A stretch of DNA of 64,000 nt from Schistosoma mansoni (taxonomy: Eukaryota > Platyhelminthes > Trematoda > Strigeidida > Schistosomatidae), in the NCBI RefSeq assembly GCF_000237925.1, contig NC_031497.1, forward strand, positions 23,813,249-23,877,248. The letters are read 5' to 3'. Both the position numbers and the translations under genes were made by a program. This document shows positions 21,083 to 32,164 of this stretch, piece after piece (the stretch's first letter is position 1; each line of letters opens with the position of its first letter). Under the pieces are notes generated by a model. It searched no databases, was not told where the DNA came from, and saw only the letters and a list, made by a program, of their open reading frames with translations.

Positions 21083-21912
21083 CTATTATATTCAAAATAT
21101 ATAAAAATTAAAATATTTAAATTTTATGCCTTTTTTTAAAAAAATTTTATTTAATTTTTCTCTTTAAGATTTTTCTTTTAATTGAACTCTTCTTCCTCAA
21201 TTTTTTCTCTTTCTTTCTCATCAACAATCATATTGAATTGTAAAAATTCAAAAAAAATTTTTTTTATTTTAATGATGATTTAATTTAGCTTTTTCATTTC
21301 ATTTTATGTCATTCATAGAGATTGATTGATATATAGATATATATAAATATTTAATTGTTGTAAATCTTGTTTTGTTTTTTTGTTTTTTTCTTGTTTTTTT
21401 GTGCTTTTCTTGTTTTTTTTGTTTTTTTTAATGAAAACATGCAAATAAATATGAAATGCACATTTCAAATTTGACATTTGATCATCATCATGATATTTTT
21501 GAAAAAAAAATAGAAAATTTATAATTTTTATTTATTTCCCCCCCCCAAAAAAAAACAAGAAAAAACAAGAAAAAAAAACAAACATCCGTATCCGAAATGG
21601 GGGGAATATTAACCAATCCAAATGTAAATACAAAGGAAAACATGTTTTTATGTATATATATATTGGTCAAATTAATCTCTTGAGGATTAAGAAAGAAAAG
21701 AAAGAAAAGTGATCATAATATTTATTTAAATGTTATATCATAAAAATGAAATAAGTGAGATCATTTAGTATACCGATTATAAAAAAAACAAAAAAAAGGA
21801 TCGCAGTTGAGGATTAAGCAAAATGAAAAACTATTTTGTTTTGTTTTTTGAAGATACTAAATTTCAAATAATTTCATTGATATTTAGGTTAAGATAAATT
21901 GAACAAATGTAA
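21083..21912. repeat. Low-complexity AT tract with complementary poly-T and poly-A blocks
   Basis: A T-rich block at 21368-21431 (repeats of TTGTTTTTTTG type) faces an A-rich block at 21546-21583 (AAAAAACAAGAAAAAA type) that is nearly its reverse complement; a C run at 21539-21546 borders the latter. No gene is seen. Confidence 0.6.
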
Positions 21913-22050
21913 TTTTAATGGTTGAGATTATGATTTAATTGAAGCTAGATCAACATGGAAAACCTGAAAGCATTGGATAACTGTTGCGTCCTACTGGGGG
22001 ACTACTCAGGAGTGTGCATTTATGATCTAGCCTAGCGTGATTTGAACCGT
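21913..22050 (-). repeat. Family B fragment, minus strand, degenerate
   Basis: Tail and hammerhead remnant (plus text TAATTGAAGCTAGATCAACA, CATGGAAAACCTGAAAGC). The core is broken (GCGTCCTACTGGGGGACTAC). It joins directly to an RTE fragment. Confidence 0.6.
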
Positions 22051-23260
22051 ACAGTAGAACTGTCTTAACGTTCTTGTTGAAGATTCTGACTCTCATGTTG
22101 GTTGATAGTTGTGTTTGAGTTCCGTATGTTCTTCAATTGTATGAATGGTTTCCTTACTTTGCCAATCCGCGCCTTTACGTTTGCATGAGATCCTCCTTGT
22201 TTATCGATAATGACACTGACCAGGTACGTGAAAGGTTCTATCACTTCCAGAGTTTCTTCATCAAGTGTGCTTGGATTGTTGTTCTCCATGTTGTATTTGA
22301 GAATCTTGCATTTTCCTTTGTATACGTTGAAACCCACTGATACAGAGGCTGCTGCTGCCACACTGATGGTGTTGACCTGCATTTGTTGGTGTGTACGAGA
22401 TAGGAATGTCAGGTCATCTGTAAAGTCTAAATCGTCTAGTCGATTCCATATTTTTCATTATATTCCGTGCTATTTCTCGGATGTCGAGGTCTTCTTAATC
22501 CAGCCAACTACCAGAAGAAAGAGGAAGGGAGAGAGTGAGAAAACCTTGTCTGACTCCGGTCCTCACATGGACGCGTTTGTCATCTGTCCTCCATGCACCA
22601 CCTTTTAGTATAGTCAGTCGTATGAATTCCGGATGATATTGACTATCTTTTCAGATACATTATGGTGTCGAAGAAGTTTCCATAAAGTCCTTCTATCCAC
22701 ACTGTCAAACGGCTTTTCATAGTCAATGAAGTTGATATATAGTGACGAATTCCTCTCAACTGATTGTCCCACAATGATCCGTAGTATCGTGATTCAGTCT
22801 ATGTATGACCGATCCTTACTGAATCCGATCTGATGATCTCGAAGTTGGGCATCTACTAAATCATTCATCCGGTTCATCAACACTCTCTTGAAAACTTTTC
22901 CTGGTACTGATAATAGTGTGATACCTCTGTAGTTCACACAATTGCTCAGACCTCCTTTGTTTGGTACCAATTTGTTGAATGCACATAGATTTGTAAATCT
23001 CTCATCATACTTGTTCTTTTCTCCTAGTCCATGTCGTCCCATGATATCTTCATATCCGGTGCTGTTCATTCCGACTTTGGCGTTTAGGTCCCCCACCCGG
23101 ATCGTCAGGTCGTTTTCTGGGGACTTCACTATGATCGATTGCAGCCTCTCATGGAACTGATTTTTATAATCCTCATTGCTCTCATTGGTGGGTGCATAAC
23201 ATTGTGGAACATTCATTGCTAAGAAACAATCTAATATTTCTTTACGAAGCAATATATAGA
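22051..23260 (-). mobile_element. RTE-type retroposon with an endonuclease-RT internal deletion
   Basis: The minus strand encodes part of the AP-type endonuclease (QCYAPTNESNEDYKNQF, IRVGDLNAKVG, GRHGLGEKN) and then, after a jump at NKGGLSNC, reverse transcriptase text (NYRGITLLSVPGKVF, LRDHQIGFSKDRS). Further downstream come the YLVSVI and IGKVRKPF region. The end of the endonuclease and the start of RT are missing, so this is an internally deleted, frameshifted copy. Confidence 0.8.
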
Positions 23261-25379
23261 CTCACATTTCTAACCTCCTGACCATCCGCTATCAATGACG
23301 CGGCCTTCAGACACATAAAAAACGCGTATACACTACTTACTGTGAAACACCAAAAACCAATGCGTAAAAGGTTTTACAGTGCAGTATAATTTATTATGCC
23401 AATACGTATCCGTAACTGTGACACCATCACCAAGTTCAAAAGACTAATAACACTGTAACTTGACACTAAAGAGATTCGTCAACTATTCCTTGAACTTCTG
23501 CCAACTAATGAAGCACTTTATTATGGACGGCCTAATATCTAGACCAATCATGAATATAAAGGACTCCAATTGTCATTAATATGAATATAACCAAATGATA
23601 GAACACGTGGTTTACCCTCTCTCATTATTCATTAACTATTACTTATGGGCTTATGCGCCTAATCCTCACTTTGAGATGACGGACCTCTCTAATGGTTAAA
23701 GTTTCATTATTCTTCCTAAGTTTCATACCCTTTTGTCTATTACAAGTAGATAGATAACTCACTAGTCTCATGGATCTTGATCAACTATGGCTTATAATAA
23801 GAGGCTTATAGCGCACTAAATTCCTGTGATGTTTTGTTTTTTTAATCTGAAAATTTACAGTCCTAAACTCTTGCATATCCTTTCATTTGCTATCTGTCCC
23901 CACCATCTCCAAACCATATTTAATCTAACCAGTATCTTATAACTTATACCATTAGTTATCTTCATTTGGGGGATTTATTTATCGCTATAGTAGTGTGATA
24001 TACTAAATGGATGTCTAACCCACAATACAAAAGCTTTAACCATCTGCTTTGCTTGTAACATGAAACTAATGGAGACAGTGTATTCCAAAAATGGTCTTAG
24101 ATTGAAGCAATATTAATGCACAATACAAAAACGTACGAGAGCCTGACATTACAAAAGGAGACAGAGTGGCAATATTGACCAGGAAACATGATGGTGGGGA
24201 GATAACTTCAATCCATTCATACCTGTAGTGCAAAACATTTTGTTAATTTACTGCTCCTTATGGTCAACTGGGTTGTCATGAACCGATGGCATTGATGCTA
24301 ATTTATCGTGTGAAATTGAAGTGTTTGAATGAACCAATGATTCCCTTGTATTGATGACTGTTAAGATTTTGAATTCCGAATACAGTACATTTGTTTGTCC
24401 TTATCTCATACTTCTCGATTAAATTGCGTTATTGCTGGGATTTTTAGTTCATACTATAATTCAAATACTATTAAACATCACAAAAATACCTCTTGAAATC
24501 ATGTTTGTAGTGTTGAATTGGTTTCACTTCCCACCGAGTAATCCTATGACAAGCAAAACTAGACAATTTGCTAAAAACGAAACCTGTTCAAGACCCTATA
24601 AAATCTTCGAAAATAATGACGGGCTGAAATAACTTCAACGAGAAAGGAGATAACTGTTTATGTTTTAGAATACAGTCCTCAGTACTATATTTTAAAACTA
24701 TACATGATCCTATACTTTCAGCTTCTTTATGAACCACCATTCATGCTTGTTTTCTTCAACATATTAGAATGTTCTTGCTTAAAAAGTACCTTGAGAAGAG
24801 AGAATAAGATTGAGTGGTCATATCTTAAGTATTCCACCACGAATGGCGCAACCTAAATAGTCATGAACATTGTCTTCACTACTTCCCGTCCTTTCGTTTC
24901 CTTACCCTCCTTCACAGCTCCCCAACCCTGGGGTATGCCACCGAAAACGTATATGGAACGGGTGACGTCGTTTTGTACCGTCATTAGTGCCTGAGATGTT
25001 CCAGAAAGACATGAGGTTCCGTTTTCTAGAAGCACTCAACCTTACATGGATTTATTCACGACCATCAGTTGCACGTTGCAACACAACCTCTATAAAGTGC
25101 TCCAACTCTCATATTGGCATCATGAGTCTTGCTAATATTATGTACATTATTATGTGAGAAGTGTTATTCTTATAATTCTATGACTAGTGTATTTCATAAA
25201 ATATCAACCTAACTGAGTAACCTACTGCAGTGAAGACTGTATCTACCGAGGCAACTTTATCCTGCCTATAAACTGGCATGCCTCATGTGACAGACTGTTA
25301 CTTGTGAAGAAACTATTATTGTTATTATTGCGATTCCATCCTTCTTTTTTTTTGAATGATGATTTCATGATCTTGGATC
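23261..25379. other. Mostly unassigned; faint Penelope-like trace
   Basis: Around 24140-24220 the plus strand reads PDITKGDRVAILTRKHDGGE, which resembles the start of a Penelope-like reverse transcriptase. It is too short to annotate. The rest shows no recognisable feature. Confidence 0.3.
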
Positions 25380-26480
25380 CATGAAATTCCCATCCTATAA
25401 GTGCGTCATGCGCTTCTTTGGACAGAATCAGAGCAAATTCTTGAGTGTGCGGAGCATTTACACTTTCATGGCTAGATTACAACAGTATCTTTCCCGAACC
25501 ACACCTTTTCTGTCCAGTTTGGGTCCAATAAGTTTCACTGATTGCGAGAACCGATAAGTTGTATGGATCTTCCGACTTTCTATTGATGGAAATATTGTCA
25601 ATCTGATTCTTCGTAGTGTGGTTCGATGAAGCTCATGTAGATTTATGTATGCATTTGTGGAGGAATTTAGTGCCTTCTACAACCATTTTGTTGAAGACCA
25701 AAAAATTTAAAAATCTTTCACCGTTTTCATTTCTTTCTCCCAGTCCATTTCGTCAGATATTGTCTTATTACTCGGTGTTATCTACTACAACCTTGAAGTT
25801 TAGGTCTTTCATCAGGATGGTCAGATCCTTTCCCGAGCACTTCCCTACGATCACCTACAACCCTTCACAAAACTGATCTTTACTGTCTTCTCTGCTACTG
25901 TCAGCATGTGCATAGCACTAGATAAAATATATTGTAATTTACTCCTTTCTCGTTCCAAAGAATGGTTCTGGACCAATTAAATTCTAATCTCACAAGTGCT
26001 TTTTGTTGTTTTTTAGGTAGCGTCAGACCAACTCCCCGTGTGTACAAAGTATTTTCTCTTTCATGACCAAAGTATAAAAGAGCTTCTTCTGAAACTATCC
26101 ACTTTGAGTTCACTGGTCTACACCTTTTCCGAAAACCGCCAGGTTGTATATCCTCATTTTCACAGCTATTCGCTTGATCTTTCTAGTCTTAAATATCGTC
26201 TAAACGTTCCATTTATTTGTATTAATTTTTGCCCTGGTTGTTAGAAGGTGCATCGACCTCGTGACTTCAGAAGAATAATCTCGTCTTTCACAGTTCTTCT
26301 AAATAAAGATCTCCCAACTTCCACGGTAGAATTTAAATTGTTTTATCTGGTCAGCTTTTTTAAGCAGGTTTGTTTTCTTCGGGATGAGGTTACTGAGACC
26401 TTGTCCTACCCTGCTCCTTTACCCGGGCTTGTGGCTGGCAGTAACCCTAGAAGGACTACAGTCAGAGATGATGAGAAATA
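25380..26480 (-). mobile_element. RTE-type retroposon, 5' endonuclease region, decayed
   Basis: The minus strand encodes WIVSEEALLYFGHERENTLY and TRGVGLTLPKKQQKALV, typical of the AP endonuclease domain of RTE elements, plus a stretch homologous to the endonuclease text at 22970-23220. Several frames are used, so the domain is not intact. Upstream (25930-26480) the GC-richer text may be the 5' region of the same element. Confidence 0.7.
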
Positions 26481-27403
26481 CAGACAAATTAAATCAATAT
26501 GACTGCATAATCATTTTAACCAAGCAACACTAAACAGAGCACGTGACCATAATGTCCAATAACACAGTCCTCTCGGTTATCGTGACCAAAGGTGTTAGAC
26601 TAATCCGTCAGCATAACCCGTACAACTTATAACATACCAATGCATGTCTATTTATTCATCTCACTCCATTATTTATATGGGCCAGTAATATTCGGAGTAC
26701 ACAAAACACTTGACACATTTTGGTACATGTCACTATTTGGGAATAGTTTACTTCAGACCTATTACAAAATTATTCCTTGTTTATTTGTGACATTAAAATT
26801 CAGGGCTATAATAATCCTAGTAAAACTACGGATTGTAGCGGTAAACAAATCATCAAAGTAAATAGTCCTGTGTGTCTGCAACATTGATGTTGACTTGATC
26901 ACGCATCCGCACCAGGCCACGGGACTACGCATTCTTGATATGACTGGGTTGTTATCTTTCGAATACAAACGCGTTTTAGGCAAAAGCACTGTCCCACTTC
27001 GAAAAATCTTAGCAATTTTGTGGTCAATAAAATGTTAGTGTTATTGCGGTTCTAATAAAATTTCTGGTTACTCTTGTTCCAATATCATGATAATTCAAAT
27101 GCAACCTGTTCTGTTAACTACTGCTGTGACCTAAGTTAGTGTAATTATCGCAGCGATATTTCTAGACATGTTTTGAATCCGCTAACTTTTCGTCACCTCA
27201 TATTACTTACCCTTCTTTTTTAATGAAGTACTAAAAGTACGTTTTCTGCCCATGCGCACTATTTGAAAAAGACAGTTAAATTCACTGCTTTGACTATAAA
27301 TTGCGCATTAAAACAACTGTTTACACTTGATTGAATTTATTTCAGTTAAAGTGATATTGTATTTATGTGTTTTGATCTTGTTTTGTGTATTTACTGCATC
27401 AAC
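26481..27403. other. Stretch without a recognised feature
   Basis: No domain or repeat end recognised. Confidence 0.35.
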
Positions 27404-28172
27404 GGGCGAGACTACAGTTTATGGACGACATTTGAACGAATCTTAAGTGACCTTGAGAATGTTAGCCAATCAGTAAACAGTCAGTATAGAGTAAAAATAC
27501 ATATTATACAAAACCAAATAATTAAAGTGGATACACTTCTTTTATATAGTTCAAAAACTTATCAAGGTTAGCAAAATGTTCAAAGGTTTTAAAATCGTAA
27601 TGCATAAGGTAGAGGAACTCATCCATATGGCCCCATAATAGTTGGTCTCTGAAGCCATGATAAGGTCATTAAAACCCTAACAGCCTCGATCATATAGTTT
27701 CATTATTGTTTGTGTGTACTCCGGTTGTGTAACTTTGTCATTACGGATATGTCCCTACAATACTCATACCGCTGAACAGCCGAAGCTTCAGTAACATCTG
27801 CGATTATTGCAGCCAATGTTGCCGGTGCTTTTATTATACTGTTCGCGGCAACTTTTATAATATGCCTTAGTCTCAATCTGGACTGAGCAATAAAGGTTCC
27901 TACTCTAGCGAAAGTTTTCCTTCAACATATATTACATCGAAGGACAACATCACTGTAGTCTGCACAAGTTCTACAAGTCACCAAATTACCACAATCACAA
28001 ATGAAGGAACTTCTTAGTAGTCTCATTTGTTGTAGACGCCTTATTGTCAAGTCTTCTCTAAAATTCTCTGTAAACCGATCGTACATGAGCATCAGGAACT
28101 GAAATTGGCGTTATGACCTTGAAATCCCTCAAACGCTTCTGATTGGCTCGTCTATAAATTATAGTCTCGCCC
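27404..28172. mobile_element. TIR element, copy 1 (769 bp), non-autonomous
   Basis: Ends are inverted repeats beginning GGGCGAGACTA (left) and ending TATAGTCTCGCCC (right), with similar subterminal text (GACGAC..., GCCAATCAG). The flanks ATCAAC and TTCAAG share TCAA. It is homologous, in the opposite orientation, to 45143-45901. No transposase is encoded. The superfamily is unresolved. Confidence 0.65.
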
Positions 28173-28509
28173 TTCAAGACATTCTTGATCGACTTCGGCT
28201 TGATTTATTTGGTCATGGTTTGAAATTTGTCCTGCGCATCCATTTTGTCTACCATTTTAGTCGATTTTCAAGATGGTCGGCTCTGCTCACAAGTGTGAAC
28301 AGCCATATTGCCTATTCCCTGCAGAAGAAGGAATGCAATGTGATGAGTGTAAGAAGTGGTTCCATAGAATGTTTATCGGCTTAAGTGCCACTGCCTATAA
28401 AGGTGCTCAAAGCCTAATTCCCATTGCCTCTGTATGTTTTGTTGTTCGAGCAATTCAAGCAATTAGCCTTCTTGCATCAGCTAACAAAAAAGGGTTGACG
28501 AGGGCATAA
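28173..28509 (+). pseudogene. PHD-like finger remnant, probably CR1-type ORF1
   Basis: The frame from 28273 encodes CEQPYCLFPAEEGMQCDECK then KWFHRMF, a Cys/His spacing like a PHD finger. The same kind of finger, with stops, begins the CR1-like element near 59562, so this is more likely an ORF1 fragment than a host gene. The frame loses the pattern after about residue 45 and ends in low-similarity text. It starts directly after the right end of the TIR element. Confidence 0.5.
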
Positions 28510-29159
28510 ATTATGGGTCACGTCTGTAAAATTGTCGTGCATTGTTTAGAAATATATATTATTCAATTATTTAGCAAGCATGAAACTACTATTATCACGC
28601 CAGTCGGAACACAGAGTTTGGCGGTATCAAGATGTACGCTTTTACAGTTACTAGCTTGTTTTGGGCATTGAACAAACGCATAGTAACTGAATTCGGCCTT
28701 CAGATAGCAATGCTTGTTGACTGGTCGCAGCTGAAGAAAACTCCAATATGTGGCCTCGTAGCTTCATGGGGTAATGCACAATGCTTATTCCTGGCGGCTA
28801 ACTGTTCCATATCTGCACATAGACATGAAGAAGCCAATTCCGGTTTATTCACAATTTTCTAAGCTGACCGTAGACATTCTAATCCTTGAGTCTTACACTA
28901 TTGCATCCTTGATACGAGCTATAACAGAGCAATATCCGTGACTATCAATATATCTAATAATCGAATATTTGGTCACATTTTATTTGGGATCTTTGAGGAA
29001 CCATGTTCAATATTTTCATAATGAGCTTCACACGAATTAACATGTTTCAGCTTTCCAAAGCTGGATGGGATATTTCACATCTTTTCCTGATTCGCATATC
29101 GTGAGCAAGCAATATAATAGAGAAAGGTCTGAAATACTTTAGTTAGATTAAAGAAGAAA
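28510..29159. other. Stretch without a recognised feature
   Basis: Open frames such as 28632-28862 show no domain. Confidence 0.35.
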
Positions 29160-29530
29160 TCCAATCCATGTCTACAAAGAACAGTGTCTACAAATTGTGT
29201 TGTATCGATTGTGATGCCTTCTCTATTGAAGAGAAATCTTGCAAAATCTTGACTCGTGTCAAAGAACATATTAGGTACATAAATTAAACTAATAATCCTA
29301 TAGAACTGGATAGACTACAAATTAAATCGGCACTAGCAGTTCACGTCATTTTCAACGACCACCAAATCGATTTGAAAAATATCAAAATATTACAAAAAGG
29401 TTCATCCGAGTATGAAGAAAAGAGAGTAGCTGAAGCGTTCCATATATTTCTTAATCCTACTTCTATTATTAGAAAAGAAGGCCTTACCATACATCCTACT
29501 TGGACTATCTATCATAGCCACCTAGTCTGA
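29160..29530 (+). pseudogene. Penelope-like element, GIY-YIG endonuclease C-terminus
   Basis: Reads VYKLCCIDCDAFSIEE, LTRVKEHIRYIN, a stop at 29285-29287, then NNPIELDRLQIKSALAVHV, NDHQIDLKNIKILQKG, VAEAFHIFLNP and GLTIHPTW up to the terminal stop at 29528-29530. This is the pattern of the C-terminal GIY-YIG nuclease of Penelope-like elements. The reverse transcriptase is absent, so it is a 3' fragment. A second copy lies at 37455-37797. Confidence 0.75.
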
Positions 29531-29875
29531 TATTATTTACAACTCACACTCTTACCTTACAAACTAAACTCCATCCTTTCTCACCACAAAATTTACACAA
29601 ATTTCATCTTTTACAGTGCACATTCATGTACACACATATTTACATGAATGTCGCTTATGAATCAACCTGACCGAAATGACATGACATTGATTGATTTAAA
29701 CCTGTTATTTGATTGGTCACTTAATATTCTTATTGTTCCGTTGTATTATTTAAACTTGGATTAATTTTACCTTGGTTATTTATGTTCTGAAGACTTGGCT
29801 TACATTGAGTCACAAAACGTCAGAAAATCTCATTTTTCTACTCATTGGGATATTACAAATATATTATTTATTCTG
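29531..29875 (+). mobile_element. Penelope-like element, 3' tail
   Basis: The text after the stop includes CCTGTTATTTGATTGGTCAC and GAAGACTTGGCTTACATTGA followed by AAAACGTCAGAAAATCT. The same landmarks follow the second copy at 37798-38135. Confidence 0.65.
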
Positions 29876-31888
29876 ACAATTTTGTTGTTCATTCATAAAG
29901 TGATCATTAGGAACATATCATCCTATTTGGAGGAACAACTGTCATATTTGATTGTCTCTGTCTGATTACCAGGCGTTTTTACGACAACCATTCCTAATTC
30001 GTTTGGCTAACTCTATATACAGTAGTTGACTAAAAAGGTTTATTAATCTTTAAAGTACTACTAGCGAATGGAAGAAACTAAGCAGACGAATGCTTCCCTC
30101 CAATCTTGTTGCCCAACAGTTTTCTGTTTTAGGTAACTCGATTATGAGTGAGTGAATTAACGCTAATCAATGTCTCAATGACATCACTTGTAATGCAGTC
30201 AGTAATCCTGTGAAATAACCAGTTCCCTATTTCTATCAGATAATTTTGAAGTTCTATTACTGAGATGAACATGCCAAGATGTTTAAGAAAGGTGAGATTG
30301 TCGTGAATCCATTTCTTTGCTCCCCAGAGCGAAAAAGTTGCAGTAAATAAAAACTCTGTCCATTCTAACTATCATCATGATACCTCTCCGCGTAGATCAG
30401 GATACATCAGTTTTTCGTCATCCTGAAAAGGCTAGTTACCCTTGAATTCAACCACGCAAGTAGGTTCTTCAGATTTATCTAAGCCATGACACATAAAGCC
30501 TGCCACTACTTATACAAATGACAATGGATACCCAACAATGTGAAGTGAATTAGGGATATCAAAATCTTCTGTGTATTGTGAGACGTAATAAACCTCGCGA
30601 ATAAAGCGATACGAGATGCGATGAGTTTACTTAACGACTAGGAATCCTAACTACTGAAAAATTCAAGGCCATCTTTAGGGCAAGATTAAGACCTCCTTTA
30701 ATCAGGTTTCGAAACATTGAGTGGGATAACTCTATGACAGAGCACTTTCTGTAAGTTAAATTCGGACTGAAGATCAACAATAAGTTATGACTCCTTGAAC
30801 AGCAGATATGTAGTTCGACCCGTACATAAAATGGTCAAAGATGTTTATGCTGGTAATTAATACCTTATGATCAGTAGTTTCGTTGGAATCTGATATTGAT
30901 TCCAAACTCGCTCATACATGGTCACAAGATAAGACCAAGGCCAGATAAAACGTCCTAATGGTCTAAGTAGCCACTTAGGAAGCTTCGCATTCTCCCTTCT
31001 CCTCATACAATCAAACACACCTTTCCATCTAACCATCGTTGTCTTCTTTGTTCATCTTTAGGTCCATCAGATACAAGATACTTGTTCACTTGCCGTGTCC
31101 GGTTCTCTTGTTTCTTGTCCATCGTCATATTTAACATAATCCTCACATCAGTCGATCACTATTATACCCTAGTAATGTGCAACACCAGACAAGCTGTTGA
31201 TCTGGAGGGTGCATCAATCTATCGAATAGTTCATTTCGTCAGATTTATTAAATATTTAAGCAAAACATGCCTCAAATAGACACGAATCAAGCGATACTCC
31301 ATTATTCATGTTCTTAAACTCCGGGATTTTGGAATCACGAAAACGCAATTTCTGTTGTTTATCTCCATTGTCGCCGCATGGATTATTTGAATTTGTTTAC
31401 CTGTTATTGCAGATATATCTCCGATGTATTTCAGCTAGTTGAATCTTTAATTTTCAGTTTTCAAAGTGATAAATTTCTTTCTGAAAATCAAGAAAATTGA
31501 TACGGCGTCTTTGATATTGCTACTACATCTGTTCGCCGTCCAGGTTCCTATGATACTAAACATAAGTTTGGTGATCGCGAAATATCAGTCATGCAGGAAG
31601 TTCAAATTTTTCTGACATCTAATTAGACGTTAACAGTCAGAGTCTATTTTGAATAAACATCGAAATCCTTATGGGTTGCTACAAGGAAAGCGTATTATGG
31701 CCTATTTCTGGTTACACAATAATGATTTGGATAGTTGACGAATGGATACGTAATTACTATTTTCTGAATTTATTGAAGTTATCACTACTCAAACTCATTC
31801 ACAACAAAAAGTATCGTTTTAATATTGCACTCTCAGCCTCAGTATGTCTTTTCTTTTTTGTAATCCAATCGCTAATTGCATTTTTCAG
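29876..31888. other. Unassigned region upstream of the vWA-like gene
   Basis: The 5' exons of the gene starting at 31889 might lie here, but no open frame with matching splice phase was recognised. No repeat family was identified. Confidence 0.35.
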
Positions 31889-32164
31889 AATCCAACAACG
31901 TTTTGCGAAGAATTCATCATATGTGATGAAAAAAACATACGCGCTTCCCTTAGATGGGTCAAAACATTTCAACACTTAGAAAAACCTGAAACAGCCCTGA
32001 ACTTTGATTTCGATCAGTTCGCTTCGGACAAAGCTTTTGAAATTTATTTATTTGTTCCAACAACAATTCTCTACAAATTCGAGGGCGACAGCTGTTTGCT
32101 GGATAAAATAACGCACCTTAGCATCGAAGCATCTATTCATATCAGGCTTATAGTTCCTGAAAAA
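31889..32164 (+). CDS. vWA/DUF4537-like gene, first exon found
   Basis: Preceded by a pyrimidine-rich ATTTTTCAG acceptor and followed by GTAAGC. Phase 0 at both ends, 92 codons with vWA-like text ([19 protein letters not shown]). Confidence 0.65.

Noticed and set aside
22210-22608. 132-residue plus-strand frame
   Set aside because: Lies antisense to an RTE fragment and shows no domain; it is a shadow of the element's coding strand.
28632-28862. 76-residue plus-strand frame as a host gene
   Set aside because: No domain, no clear splice sites, and it lies in a repeat-rich interval.
31671-31979. 102-residue plus-strand frame
   Set aside because: Overlaps the 31889-32164 exon in a different frame; only the other frame fits the splice phases and the vWA-like motifs.
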